NCBI GenBank assembly: GCA_963733145.1
Contig: CAVTCJ010000015.1
Coordinates: forward strand, 62,001 to 126,000
From: JAHIKV01 sp963733145
Lineage (GTDB): Bacteria > Planctomycetota > Planctomycetia > Pirellulales > Thermoguttaceae
DNA length: 64,000 nt
Direction of reading: 5' to 3'
Numbering within the stretch: the stretch's first letter is position 1; every line of letters starts with the position of its first letter. Of this stretch, positions 18,200 to 30,101 are shown one piece after another. Position numbers and translations under genes: made by a program. The notes under the pieces were generated by a model, which was not told where the DNA came from, did not search any database, and saw only the letters and a list, made by a program, of their open reading frames with translations.

Positions 18200-19180
18200 T
18201 TGAATCCGATCTTCATTGCCCTCTTGGCGTTCATCGGAGTGGCCGCGATCGTCGGCGGCGCGGCGCTGTTGTGGCGCGACAAGCCGCAGCAGAAGATCGA
18301 GGACCGGCTCGATTTGCTGACCGGCGCCAACACGCCCTCCGCCGCCAAGGACGGTTTGGCGAAAGAATCCAGCATCCTAGCGCAGCCGCTGGACGACAGG
18401 CCGGGCATATTTGAAAGGTTCACCGATCACTTCGGGAAATTCGGCAATTTTGACCTGCTCTTCGAGCAAGCCGATACGAACCTGACGAGGGGGAAACTGC
18501 TGATCATCTCGGGGGTGACCGCGCTGCTGGGGATTTGCATCGGCGTGGTGGCCCGCATTCACCCCGCTCTGCTGCCGCTGGTGGGGATCGGGCTGGGGTT
18601 TCTGCCGCTCGTGTGGGTGCTGTGGCGCCGCAAGCGGCGGCTGAGGGCCTTCGCCGCGCAATTGCCCGACGCCCTGGAAATGATCTCCCGAACCCTCCGC
18701 GCCGGCCAGAGCCTGGGCTTCGGCTTCAACATGGTTTCCACGGAAATGCCGCAGCCCATAGGCAAGGAGTTCGGCCGCGTCTTCGAGGAGCAAAACCTCG
18801 GTATCCAGATAGACGAAACCCTCCGCGCAATGACCGAGCGCATCCCCAACCTCGACCTGAAGTTCTTCGTCACCGCCTTGGTTCTACAGCGGCAGACCGG
18901 CGGAGACCTGGCCGAAATCCTCGACAAGATCGGGGCCTTGATCCGCGACCGCTTCCGCATCTGGGGGCAAGTCCAGGCGTTGACCGGCGAAGGCCGCCTC
19001 TCGGGCGTGGTCCTGCTGGCGCTCCCCTTCGTCCTGTTTCTCGCCGTCTATCAACTGAATCCCAACTACATCAAGGTCCTGTTCACCGATCCGTTGGGGA
19101 CGAAGATGTTGGCCGCGGGGGCCTTCTTCCAGGTCGTCGGTGCGCTGGTGATCCGTAAAATCGTCAATATAAAAGTATAA
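18200..19180 (+). CDS. tadB: Tad inner-membrane protein TadB
   Basis: 326 aa, TTG start 3 bp after cpaF. An N-terminal transmembrane helix, two central helices, the T2SSF domain (LPDALEMISRTLRAGQSLGFGF, FFVTALVLQRQTGGDLAEIL) and C-terminal helices fit TadB, one half of the inner-membrane platform that works with CpaF. Co-directional and probably co-transcribed with cpaF. Confidence 0.9.
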   Translation: MNPIFIALLAFIGVAAIVGGAALLWRDKPQQKIEDRLDLLTGANTPSAAKDGLAKESSILAQPLDDRPGIFERFTDHFGKFGNFDLLFEQADTNLTRGKLLIISGVTALLGICIGVVARIHPALLPLVGIGLGFLPLVWVLWRRKRRLRAFAAQLPDALEMISRTLRAGQSLGFGFNMVSTEMPQPIGKEFGRVFEEQNLGIQIDETLRAMTERIPNLDLKFFVTALVLQRQTGGDLAEILDKIGALIRDRFRIWGQVQALTGEGRLSGVVLLALPFVLFLAVYQLNPNYIKVLFTDPLGTKMLAAGAFFQVVGALVIRKIVNIKV

Positions 19181-19187
19181 AACAACC

Positions 19188-19330
19188 CTCGTTCCCACGC
19201 TCCGCGTGGGAACGCACTGCCCGGACGCTCCGCGTCCGCAGCGGTGGTGGAACACAATTGAACTCGATCGTTGCTCCGGGGACGCAGAGCGTCCCAACAG
19301 TGCGTTCCCATGCGGAGCATGGGAACGAGA
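19188..19330. repeat. Palindromic repeat between tadB and tadC
   Basis: Outer arms cgttcccacgctccgcgtgg and gttcccatgcggagcatggg with inner ggacgctccgcgtcc and ggacgcagagcgtcc. Related to 9877-9993 and 29988-30040. It separates two normally adjacent genes. Confidence 0.9.
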
Positions 19331-19342
19331 GAGAAAGCCGCA

Positions 19343-20323
19343 ATGATGATCTTCGCCGAGAAACTGATAAACCTGGAAAGCCTTGTGCCGCTGGCGCTGT
19401 TCGGCGCCTTTGCCGCGCTGGCGTGGTGGGGATTGGACTATTTGGCGTCGGGAAAGACCCGCGCCATCGAGCGGCTCGAGGAGTTGAAAGACCCCCGCAA
19501 ACGCCGCAAGGCGACCGCCGAATCCGCGCTGAAGAAAACCGACGGCTTCACGAAGATGCTGGAGCGGGCCTCCCCCTCGCTGGCAAAACCCCTGCAGCCG
19601 AAAACTGAAGTCGAGCTGGGAAAACTCCGCACCAAACTGGCCGTCGCCGGTTTCCGCGGCGAGTCGGCCCAAAGCATCTTCCTGGGTTTGAAATTTGCCG
19701 GACTAATCGCCGGACTGCTGCTCGGCGGGGGCACGATCACCTGGTTCCGCGGAGTCAACCAAAGCTCGCTCGTCTGGTCGGTCGGACTGGCCGGCTTGCT
19801 GTTCTATCTGCCCGATCTGGTCGTCAGGTTCTTCGGCAGCCATCGGCGGAAGGCTATCTTCCTGGCCCTGCCCGACGCTTTGGACCTGCTGGTGGTTTGC
19901 GTGGAGGCGGGCTTGGGACTCGATCAGGCCATGCGCAAAGTCGCCGAGGAAATGAAAAAAACCTATCGTCTTCTGGCCGAAGAGTTCGCCATGAGCAACT
20001 TCCAGTTGCAGATGGGCCGGCCGCGGGCAGAGGTGCTGCACGAGTTGGGCGTCAGAACCGGCGTCTCCGATCTCCGCGCACTGGCGGCCGTGCTGATCCA
20101 GGCCGACCGCTTCGGCAGCAGCATCGCCCAAGCGCTCCGCACCCAGAGCGACTCGATGCGCATCCGGCGGCGGCAACTCGCCGAAGAAAAGGCGGCCAAG
20201 ACCGCCGTGAAGCTGATCTTCCCCCTGGTGCTGTTCATCTTTCCGGGCATTTTCGTGGTCCTCGTCGGTCCGGCCGCCATCACCATGATTCGCCAGATGT
20301 TCCCCGCGATGAGCGGGGGCTGA
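19343..20323 (+). CDS. tadC: Tad inner-membrane protein TadC
   Basis: 326 aa from the ATG at 19343. An N-terminal helix, the T2SSF domain (LPDALDLLVVCVEAGLGLDQAM, VLIQADRFGSSIAQALRTQSD) and terminal helices (LIFPLVLFIFPGIFVVLVGPA) identify TadC, the second platform protein. Last recognisable gene of the pilus locus; tadD, tadG and rcpB were not found in the window. Confidence 0.9.
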   Translation: MMIFAEKLINLESLVPLALFGAFAALAWWGLDYLASGKTRAIERLEELKDPRKRRKATAESALKKTDGFTKMLERASPSLAKPLQPKTEVELGKLRTKLAVAGFRGESAQSIFLGLKFAGLIAGLLLGGGTITWFRGVNQSSLVWSVGLAGLLFYLPDLVVRFFGSHRRKAIFLALPDALDLLVVCVEAGLGLDQAMRKVAEEMKKTYRLLAEEFAMSNFQLQMGRPRAEVLHELGVRTGVSDLRALAAVLIQADRFGSSIAQALRTQSDSMRIRRRQLAEEKAAKTAVKLIFPLVLFIFPGIFVVLVGPAAITMIRQMFPAMSGG

Positions 20324-20326
20324 GGA

Positions 20327-20698
20327 TCGGGAAATCAATAACTGTCATCCTGAGCGCAGCGAAGGATCTCCGTGCATCCAGACCAGATCCTTCGCTACGC
20401 TCAGGATGACTGCCAATTCCGACAGTTATTGATTCGCCCATCCTAAGCGGCGAATTCACGCCATAGTTGCGGCAGTTATCGGGCCGCCGTCTTGCCCTCC
20501 GACGCCGTAACAAGTAGCATAGTCGCTTCGCCCAATGTGTGGCGTCGTACGTTTAGCCCCGACGTGGATGCCGGGAGCTAAGCGGGACACTCAGTAGTCC
20601 CAAAATCCCGCTTGTTTACGACAATTTCCGTTTAGCGGCCGTCGGCACGACGGCCTGCGCCGCCAACGGGGCCGTCGTGCCGACGGCCGCTAAACGGG
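20327..20698. repeat. Repeat cluster after tadC
   Basis: 20327-20444 is an element of about 118 bp with arms caataactgtcatcctgagc and a core gcagcgaaggatc, nearly identical to 44490-44606. 20552-20580 carries cgtttagccccgacg; 20629-20698 is a long palindrome of gtttagcggccgtcggcacg arms. No gene is seen up to 20765. Confidence 0.85.
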
Positions 20699-20765
20699 AA
20701 TGTGCCGGAATTGGGAACTACTGAAATTACATAAATCACACACACATAATATCTCACAATCCATA

Positions 20766-22194
<1,429 letters not shown>

Positions 22195-22242
22195 CCCCGG
22201 CGTCCACGCCGGGTTGTGGTTTTCGTTCCAGATTTGCAATAG

Positions 22243-22674
22243 ATGACCAAACAAGAAATACTCGCCGCCATTCCGCACCGCGACCCGTTCCTGCTGGTCG
22301 ACGAGGTCCTCGAACGCAGCGACCGGCGGATCGTCGGCGTAAAAACGTTCGACGGCCGGGAATGGTTCTTTGCCGGCCATTATCCCGACTTTCCCCTGGT
22401 GCCGGGCGTGCTGCTCTGCGAGGCGGCCATGCAATGCGGCGCGATCCTGCTGGCCACGTCCTTTGCCGCCGACGCGGGAACCGGCAAGGTCCCCGTGGCC
22501 ACCCGCATTAACAACGTCCGTTTCAAACGCATGGTCCGCCCCGGCGAAAAGATCGTCATGGAAGTCGAGCTGACCGAGCGGCTGGCCGACGCCTTTTTCC
22601 TGGGCGCCAAAGTGTCGGTCGACGGCCAGCCGGCCGTCCGGTTCGATTTCGCCTGCACGGCGGCGGAGAAATAG
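22243..22674 (+). CDS. fabZ: 3-hydroxyacyl-ACP dehydratase FabZ-like
   Basis: 143 aa hot-dog fold. The catalytic helix region is FAGHYPDFPLVPGVLLCEAAMQ, with the active-site His and Glu, and IPHRDPFLLVDEV is the usual N-terminus. It dehydrates 3-hydroxyacyl-ACP in fatty acid synthesis. It lies 48 bp after the oxidoreductase and 55 bp before fabI, with a gtttagccccggcg repeat and a small palindrome in the gaps. Confidence 0.88.
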   Translation: MTKQEILAAIPHRDPFLLVDEVLERSDRRIVGVKTFDGREWFFAGHYPDFPLVPGVLLCEAAMQCGAILLATSFAADAGTGKVPVATRINNVRFKRMVRPGEKIVMEVELTERLADAFFLGAKVSVDGQPAVRFDFACTAAEK

Positions 22675-22729
22675 TGGCTAGTGATTAGCTCCACTGAAAT
22701 TACTAACGACTAGCCACTAACCACTCTTT

Positions 22730-23529
22730 ATGTCCTTCCTCCAACTCTCCGACAAAACGATCCTCATTTTCGGCCTTGCCAATCGCAAGAGCGTCGCCTG
22801 GCACATCGGCCGGGCGCTCGCCGAGGCGGGGGCGAAATGCGTCTATGTGGTCCAGAACGAGCAGATTCGCGGGCTGCCGCCGAACTGCTCCCGGAGGCGG
22901 AGATTTTCACCTGCGACGTGGAACGCGAGGAGGAGATCGCCCGGCTTCGCGACGAGCTTGTGCGGCGGGGCGGACGGTTCGACGGCATGGTCCATTCGAT
23001 CGCCTTCGCCGACTACTCCGACGGCATAAAACCCTTTCACGAGACCTCGAAGAAGGCGTTTCTCCAGGCCGTGGACATCTCCTGCTTCTCGCTGATCGCG
23101 CTGAGCAACGCGATGAAGGACCTGCTCGACCCGGACGCCTCGGTGGTGACGATTTCGATTTCCACCACGCGGATGGCCAGCGAGAGCTACGGCTTCATGG
23201 CCCCGATCAAGGCCGCGCTCGATTCGTCGCTGGCCTTTCTGGCCAAGTCGTTCAGCCGCTTTTCGCGGATTCGTTTCAACGCGGTGGCGCCGGGCCTGCT
23301 GAAGACCTCGGCCTCGGCGGGCATACCCGGCTATGTGGACGCGTACCTCTTTGCCGAGCAAGCCATCCCGCGCCGCCGGGCCCTGCGGACCGAGGAGGTC
23401 GCCGCCGCGGCCGTCTTCCTGCTCAGCCCCCGTTCGGCGGGCATCAATGCCCAGCGGATCGTCGTCGACGCCGGCATGTCGATCAACTACTTCGACCGCG
23501 AGCTGATCGACCGGGCCATGCGTCCCTGA
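22730..23529 (+). CDS. fabI: Enoyl-ACP reductase FabI, one frameshift
   Basis: About 266 aa. The start LQLSDKTILIFGLANRKSVAWHIG is the NADH-binding fold of FabI; near 22870-22890 one indel shifts the frame to RAAAELLPEAEIFTCDV. The catalytic pair Tyr-x6-Lys is in SYGFMAPIKAAL, and RRRALRTEEVAAAAVFLLS is typical of the C-terminus. It reduces the enoyl-ACP double bond in the last step of each elongation cycle, working after FabZ. Confidence 0.88.
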
Positions 23530-23735
23530 AGCGGTCGGAAACGATCCCCCTTGCCGCAACTATCCCTTCTCCTTGGGGTTTATATTTAACGTAGAATGGC
23601 TCAATGAGATCGACCGAGGAGAACAGTCACACCCGGTTATCGCCCAGCCTACCACAGGTGTGGGGCGCTGTTGAATTGCCCGGCAAGGACAGGCAGCCCC
23701 CCAGCCTTCAAGTTTAGCGTCAAAGGAGACGTGCG

Positions 23736-24263
23736 ATGAAAGTGCTCAGTACCGTGTTGGCGTTGGCCGTGTCGTTGGCTATCGTAGGCACCCTCTCGGC
23801 TCAGGAAAGAAAGAAGGGCCAGCGGCCCGAGCGCCGCCCGGCCGCCGGTGGAGTGGATTTGATGCGGGTTTTCAAGGGGCTAGACCTGAGCGCCGAGCAG
23901 GTGGAGAAGCTCAAGGCCTTGATGAAAGAATACGCCCCGAAGTACAAGGCGATCGCGGAGAAGCGGGAAAAGATTCTGACCCCGGAGCAGAAAAAGGCCC
24001 GCGCGGAGGCCCGAAAAGAAGCCATTAAAGACAAAAAGTCCCGCCGAGAGGTTGAAGAGGCCGGGCGGGCGGCGATGAATGTTACCGAAGAGCAGAAGGC
24101 AGCCATGGCCGAAATCCGCACGGAAATGCAAGCCACCTACAAGGAAATGCTCGCCAAGGGCCTCGAATATCTCACGCCTGAGCAGAGAGAGAAGATTAAA
24201 GAGCGGCTCGAACACCGCGGCGGCAACAGACAGCACCCGAAAAAGGGCGTCCAGAAGAACTAA
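23736..24263 (+). CDS. Secreted Spy/LTXXQ-like helical protein
   Basis: 175 aa. A signal peptide (VLSTVLALAVSLAIVGTLSAQ) is followed by a highly charged helical domain with two LTPEQ motifs (about residues 88 and 152), as in the Spy/CpxP LTXXQ family of periplasmic stress chaperones. It is very rich in Lys and Glu. AAGGAGA lies 7 bp before the ATG. Upstream, 23530-23735 holds no gene; TATATTTAACGTAGAAT near 23580 could hold a promoter. Confidence 0.65.
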   Translation: MKVLSTVLALAVSLAIVGTLSAQERKKGQRPERRPAAGGVDLMRVFKGLDLSAEQVEKLKALMKEYAPKYKAIAEKREKILTPEQKKARAEARKEAIKDKKSRREVEEAGRAAMNVTEEQKAAMAEIRTEMQATYKEMLAKGLEYLTPEQREKIKERLEHRGGNRQHPKKGVQKN

Positions 24264-24267
24264 CCGG

Positions 24268-24500
24268 GATTATTCATGTGCAAATACTAGCCCAAGCGCA
24301 AGCGAGGGTGGCACAACGAGTTGCCCTCGCTTGCGCTTCGGGCTAGTGTCTCGCACTCTGCGCATGCGCCCGCCGACGAATAAACCGGGGTAAGTCGTTC
24401 GCTCGTGGGACGGATTTGTAGATTTGTAGGGTGGGTCAAGCGAAGCGCTGACCCGCCATCGTCCCCTGGTGGGACTCGCTGCGCTTGTCCCACCCTACCC
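24268..24500. repeat. Repeat cluster between the Spy-like gene and the YkgJ gene
   Basis: 24286-24352 is a palindrome of gcccaagcgcaagcgaggg arms, related to 16709-16777. 24426-24498 is a REP element: gggtgggtcaagcgaagcgc and tgcgcttgtcccaccctac, the family that surrounds the RAYT gene. Confidence 0.85.
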
Positions 24501-24507
24501 CCGGCCA

Positions 24508-24903
24508 TCACATCTCGCGGATGGTCTGATACGGGACCAGCGGGCCGCGGTTGCAGCCTGGGCATCGCTCGGCCGTCTCTTGCCACGCCGCGGGCGAGGC
24601 CAGATTCGACGCCCAGAAGGGCCAAGTGCGGCACTGCCGGGGCCGGGCGTCGTAGAACAGGCAGCGGCGGGTTTGGCCGTCGAACAAGACGCAATCGCCG
24701 CCCACCCGTTCGATGAGACTCTTGCGGATCCCCACCGTTCGCACGTATTGCCGCTCGAATTCGACGACTGGCATTTCGAGTGCAGCGGCGAGGGCCTCGA
24801 TTTCGGCCCGATTGACCCAGACGTAGCCCGGCTCTCCGGTGCAGCAGTCGCCGCAGCCGGTGCAGGAAAATCTTAGCCCGTCGCTGTACCAAGGTTGGGT
24901 CAT
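24508..24903 (-). CDS. YkgJ-family cysteine-cluster protein
   Basis: 131 aa. The pattern FSCTGCGDCCTG, CVLFD, CLFYDARPRQCRTWPFW and CPGCN matches the YkgJ/UPF0153 family, putative zinc- or iron-sulfur-binding proteins. All expected cysteines are present. The ATG at 24903 gives the usual length. Function is not established; no clear operon partner. Confidence 0.8.
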   Translation of the reverse strand: MTQPWYSDGLRFSCTGCGDCCTGEPGYVWVNRAEIEALAAALEMPVVEFERQYVRTVGIRKSLIERVGGDCVLFDGQTRRCLFYDARPRQCRTWPFWASNLASPAAWQETAERCPGCNRGPLVPYQTIREM

Positions 24904-24967
24904 TCCACTTAGGAGGATAATCGACTCGGTTGACTTGTGCAACCGCAGCGGGATGAATTTGCACGAT

Positions 24968-25075
24968 TGTTTAGCCCCCGCGTCCACGCGGGAAGTCTGG
25001 TTTAGCCCCCGCGTCCACGCGGGGAGAGTGAAAACATCCCTTTTTTCCCGGCGTGGACGCCGGGGCTAAACGAAA
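24968..25075. repeat. Three gtttagccc-type palindromes
   Basis: Three copies of gtttagcccccgcgtccacg or its inverse gcgtggacgccggggctaaa. Others are at 22192, 36953 and 42422. Confidence 0.85.
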
Positions 25076-25118
25076 AAAACCGGCGTGGATATCCGATCAA
25101 AACGCAAACTCGTCAGGT

Positions 25119-26826
25119 TTACACCCGCTTTTGCAGCTTCTCGGCCAGCCGGTCCAGCGTCTGGCTGCGATCATCCACGTCGATATGGACGTGCAATAGG
25201 TGCATCTGTTTTTTGTCGGACAGCGCGGCGCTGAGGGCCGCGTCGAAATCCTCCTCCGTATGGACCGCATGACCGCAGCCGAGGCCGAGGACCTCCGGCA
25301 GCTTGTCGTAACGCCAGGGATGAACCTCGTTGAAGCGATGGTCGCCGAGGTGCAAAATCCGCTCGGTGCCGTAGCCCCGGTTGTCGAGCACGATAACGAT
25401 GGGAGTCTGCCCCTGCTCGGACGATCGTGGAGAGTTCCATGCCGGTCATCTGGAAGGCGCCGTCGCCGACCAGGACCAGCGGGCGCAGGTCGGGCCGGGC
25501 GGTCGCCGCGCCCAGCGACCCCGGCACCGAAAAGCCCATCGAGGTGTAATAGGCCGGGCTGAGGTACGCGGTCTGGCCGTGGACGACCAGCTCGCTCGAG
25601 GCGAACAGGGCGTCGCCCGGATCGGCGATCACCACCATCGAATCGTCGAGCACCTGGTTCAGCCGGGCGATAAGCCGGCGGACGGTGATTGGCTCGCCCG
25701 CCTTCGGCCGCCAAGGGCCGGCGCATTTTTCCGGCCGGCGGGGCAGTTTCCGCGAGGTTTTCTTCAGTCCGGCGGCGGCCAGCCCCGCCACGAAATCGCC
25801 CAGCAAGACCCCTTCGTAAGCGTGGTGGCTGATGCGGAGCGCGTCGGCGGTGGCGAAGATCGAGCGCGTCGGGGGCAGATTGGCGGTAAAGATGCCCGTG
25901 TTGATGTCGGTCAGCGATTCGCCGAGGAGGATGATGCAATCGCTCTCTTCGACAAAGCGGGTGACGTCTTCGCGGCCCATGGCCCCCTCGTAGAGACCGA
26001 TGAACAGCGGATGCCGCTCGTCGATGACGCTTTTTCCGAGCATCGTGGTGGCGATGGGGATGTTCGCCCCTTCGACCAGCCGGAGCAGGTCCGCCTGCAA
26101 GCCGAACCGCTGAATTTCGACGCCGGCGATGATGACCGGGGTTTGGCTCTCCGCGATCCGATGGACGGCGTCGGCCACCGATTCGGCCAGCGCGTCGGGG
26201 TTGCTCGTCGGGGTGCGGTGGGTGTGGAGATGGGGACCCTCGGGCACGACGCCGACCATGTCGCGGGGCAACTCGATGTAGCCCGGCCGCCGCAGCCGGG
26301 CGACGGTAGCCAGCACCCGGTCGATGCTTCGCAGCGCGGTATGGGGATCGTTCAGTTCCGCCTCGGCGCAGCAGATCCGCCGAAAGACCTCGGCCTGGGT
26401 GCGGAAATCCTTGACGCGATGGTGCAGCAGCGGGTTGTCGGTCCGCTCGCGCATGCCGGGCGAGCCGCTGATGACCACGACGGGCGATTTCTCGGCGTAG
26501 GCCCCGGCGATGGAATTGCAGAGGCTCAGCCCGCCCACGCAGTAGGTGACGCAGACGGCGCCGATGCCGTTAAGTCGTGCGTAAGCATCGGCCGCGAAAC
26601 CGGCGCAGTCCTCGCGCGTGCAGCCGACGAGCTTGATCGGACTCCGTTCGAGCATCGCGTAGAAGGAGAGGACGTAATCGCCCGGTATGCCGAAAATGTG
26701 GCGGATGCCGTAGTCTTCCAGGCAATGGATCAGGTAGTCGCCGATCGACACGTCCCAGACCGCGGCTTCAAGTTTGGTGCGCCCGATTTCGGCCAACGTG
26801 GAACGATTCTCTGCGGTCAACTGCAT
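25119..26826 (-). CDS. TPP-dependent decarboxylase (pyruvate/indolepyruvate type), one frameshift
   Basis: About 569 aa. The N-terminal PYR domain shows HIFGIPGDYVLSFY and the catalytic Glu in REDCAGFAADAYAR. The central domain includes MLGKSVIDERHP. The C-terminal PP domain has LVGDGAFQMTGMELSTIVR; near 25415 the frame shifts and continues VIVLDNRGYGTERI, completing the GDG...N thiamine-diphosphate motif. It resembles indolepyruvate/phenylpyruvate and pyruvate decarboxylases, which turn 2-keto acids into aldehydes. The exact substrate cannot be told. Confidence 0.8.
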
Positions 26827-27162
26827 GGCAGGCCCTCGAATTGTGGTGAATTGATTGATTACACCCTATTATATGGATGTGAGTCAATAGGGTGGATTTG
26901 CCCTGCCGCAAAGGAGTGTAACGATGCATTTGGTAGCTGAAACGGTTCGTAGTCCGCCTTGAGGCGGCAATGAATTTATGTGCCGTCTCTTTCCGCCTAA
27001 AGGCGGTACAACGAACGTGAACGGCGGGACGCGGAACGCCTGAAATCTTGCCCAGCTTGCCGCCAAAGCTGATTGCGGCCGGGAATATCAGTGATAAAAT
27101 GCACAATACGATTTCAGTATTTCACACCCGACAATAACCCGCCAAGAAAAGGAATCCTGCCG
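26827..27162. other. Intergenic region with a cgccttgaggcgg palindrome
   Basis: No gene is seen. 26948-27018 holds cgtagtccgccttgaggcgg and its complement ccgcctaaaggcggtacaac. A TATAAT on the minus strand near 26870 may be the -10 box of the decarboxylase gene. Confidence 0.5.
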
Positions 27163-28526
27163 ATGTTCAAGCCCTGGGCCGCGACCTTGACCTCGATCCT
27201 CTTGCTGTTCGGCTGCGGGACGGCGATTGCCCAAACCGCGTTGCCGGCTGAAACCAAGGCCGAGCACGACGCCCGAATGGCCTGGTTCCGCGACGCGAAG
27301 TTCGGCCTGTTCATCCACTGGGGCGTCTACTCCGTGCCGGCCGGCGAGTGGCAGGGCAAGACGGACTACGCCGAGTGGATTTCCGAGCAGGCGAAAATCC
27401 CCATGTCGCAATACGAAAAGTTCCGCGACCGCTTCAATCCGGTGAAGTTCGACGCCGCCGCCTGGGTCGCCCTGGCCAAGCAGGCGGGCATGAAGTACAT
27501 CGTCATCACCAGCAAGCACCACGACGGCTTCGCCATGTTCGACACCAAGCTGACCGACTGGGGCATCATGTCCACGCCCTTCCATCGCGATCCGATCAAG
27601 GAGTTGGCCGCCGAGTGCAAAAAAGCCGGACTGAAGTTCTGCGTCTATTACTCGATCATGGATTGGCATCACCCGGACTATCCGCTCCGCCGGCCGTGGA
27701 ACGACACCGCCCGGGGCACGCCGGACATGGACCGCTACGTCAAGTTCATGAAGGGGCAACTCAAGGAGTTGGTGACGAACTACGGGCCGCTGGGAATCCT
27801 CTGGTTCGACGGCGAATGGGAGCCGGCCTGGACCCAGGAACGCGGCCGGGACCTCTACGCCTACGTCCGCGGACTGCAGCCCGACATCATCATCAACAAC
27901 CGCGTCGCCAAAAACCGCAACAGGGATGAAAGGAGCTCAGCGAGGGCGAGGAGGTCGTCGGCGACTACGGCACGCCCGAGCAGCAGATTCCCGCCAACGG
28001 GCTGCCGCCGGGCGAAGATTGGGAATCGTGCATGACGATGAACGACCACTGGGGCTACAACAAGCACGACCAGAACTGGAAGTCGTCGACCAAACTGATC
28101 CGCATGTTGATCGACATCGCGTCGAAAGGGGGCAACTTCCTGCTGAACGTCGGCCCGACCTCCGAGGGCCTGATTCCCGCGCCCAGCGTCGAGCGGCTCC
28201 GCGAGATCGGCGCGTGGATGGCGGTCAACGGCGAGTCGATCCACGGAGCATCGGCCTGTCCGTTCAAGCAAGCCCCCGCCTGGGGCCGCATCACCGCAAA
28301 GCCGGGCAAGCTGTATCTGCACGTCTTCGACTGGCCGAAGGACGGAAAGCTCGCCGTGCCAACTCCATCCGGCAAGCCGAAGTCGGCCTATCTGCTGGCC
28401 GATCCAAGCCAGAAGCCATTGCAAATTACCTCAAAGGCCGATGGCTTGGAGATAACTTTGCCCCCGTCAGCCCCCGACAAGGCGGCGGCGTCTGTGGTGG
28501 TGTTGGAGATCGCGGGTAAGTTCTGA
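27163..28526 (+). CDS. Alpha-L-fucosidase, GH29, one frameshift
   Basis: About 455 aa. The signal peptide (LTSILLLFGCGTAIAQ) may carry a lipobox (FGC). The GH29 core includes FGLFIHWGVYSVPAGEW, YIVITSKHHDGFAMFD, and the nucleophile Asp in LGILWFDGEWE (about residue 215). The frame shifts near 27930 (after AKNRN) and resumes as VVGDYGTPEQQIP, NDHWGYN and GGNFLLNVGPTSEG, all typical of GH29. A C-terminal beta domain follows. It releases fucose from glycans outside the cytoplasm, fitting the polysaccharide diet of planctomycetes. Confidence 0.88.
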
Positions 28527-28673
28527 CCTATCTGGTTTTGAGGCCGGGAGTGATACCAAACGTGCCGGGGATGCCTCGGTTATTTTTCGGCGTTATATTT
28601 CCTGCTGAAAATCGCCTGGAATATGTGTGCGATTTGCGTGAATGAGGCTATTCTCAAAGAAGGGGTACTGTAG

Positions 28674-29934
28674 ATGTACGCCAATCAATTATTGAAAGTC
28701 GTTCTGCTATTCTTGTTGCTTGGTATTGCCGGCTGCGCTCGGGCCGATGATACGCACTCAGGCCCAGTGAATAACGAATCTGAGCAGATCAAGTCGATTG
28801 CCGGCCGATTGGAGTCCGAGGATGAACAGAGATGTCTAAGTAGTGTTTCTTGGACTTTATTACACTGTGCCGACGAGGCCCATCTCAAACTGGTGATGAA
28901 AACCATCGGAGCGTCGATGGAAGACCAAAACGAGTTTTCATTCGAGTCCGCCGTGCGCGACGCCGGCGGATTGGCGAAATATCGGAATCGGGTGACGCGG
29001 TTGCTCGACAACGATAGCGAGATCGTGCGGGGCTTCGGCGCAGTATTGGCTTGGCGTCGTCGGAGATGAGACGAGCAAAAAGGATTTGTACCGGCTCCTC
29101 AAGGCCAAGAATCTGCCCATACAAGACGAAGTCTTTGCGGGCTATGATCGCGCTGCGGCAGCCGCGGCCCTGGGAAGAATGGGGGCCCGAGAATATCTAA
29201 AGGACTTTGCGGCCTTGCTCCACGACCCTAACGATCAAGTTCAAGCCGGCGCCGCAAGGGCGATCGGCACGCTGAAAGCCAAAGAATACAGCGCGGCGAT
29301 CGCGGAATTGGTAGACGACGGACGCGATCGGACGTGCATGGCGGCGATCGTCTCTTTGGTGGATCTCGGGGCAAAACAATATGCGCCGGTTATCGCCAAA
29401 AAGCTGACCAGCCACGGCGACCCATCCATTCCGGAATATGCTATATTTGCCTTGGCCGCCCTGGACGCGAAGGAGCAAAGCAAGGACATCGCCGGGCTGT
29501 TGGGAAACCAATTCAAAGGTCGCCACGCAGCCTTGGCACTGGCTCTGCTGGATGCAAAGGAGTATCTGCCCCAAATAAGAGAACTGATGAAAAACGGCGG
29601 GGGCCTGACGCGTCGAGACGCTGTTCTCGCCTTGGGCATATTTCAGGATAAACAGTCTCTACCCGGTATAGCCCAACTTATGCATGATTCCGAAGACTAT
29701 GTCCGCGTTGGAGCGGCCTGGGCGATAATTATGTTGGAGGATCGACCGCATGCACCCCAGGCAATCCGAATTATCGAACCGAATGGAAAAGATCACATCG
29801 CCGATCACTTCCCTCTTCCGCACGGAGCACAATTCATCGCGTCCGCTCAATTCCGCCGGGAAAAAGAACGGGCTGTGAAATTGTATCAAAAGCTCCAAGC
29901 GAGCGAGCAGAACGAAACACGTAAGGCACAGTGA
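28674..29934 (+). CDS. HEAT-repeat lipoprotein, one frameshift
   Basis: About 420 aa. The N-terminus LFLLLGIAGC is a lipoprotein signal with lipobox. A one-base shift near 29046 separates RLLDNDSEIVRGFGAVL from the rest. The remaining protein is a chain of HEAT/PBS-lyase-like helical repeats (AAAAALGRMGAREYLKD, AGAARAIGTLKAKEYS, HAALALALLDAKEYLPQ). Such proteins are protein-binding scaffolds; no partner is evident. The gene stands alone. Confidence 0.7.
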
Positions 29935-29987
29935 ATGCTCATCCGCTATGCCGTTGTCAAGCAATCGTGAAATCCGGTTACGCCCCC

Positions 29988-30101
29988 GGAACGAACGCGG
30001 AGCGTTCGGGCAGTGTGTTCCCATGCGGAGCATGGGAACAAGGGGAATTGTAGGACAGGTTGTCAACCTGTCCTACGAGAGGCAGCCAACTTGTCCTACG
30101 A
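29988..30101. repeat. Repeats downstream of the response regulator
   Basis: 29988-30040 has gaacgaacgcggagcgttcg and gttcccatgcggagcatggg. 30052-30101 has taggacaggttgtcaacctg and a partial copy; it touches the stop codon of the next gene. Relative: 34907-34977. Confidence 0.85.
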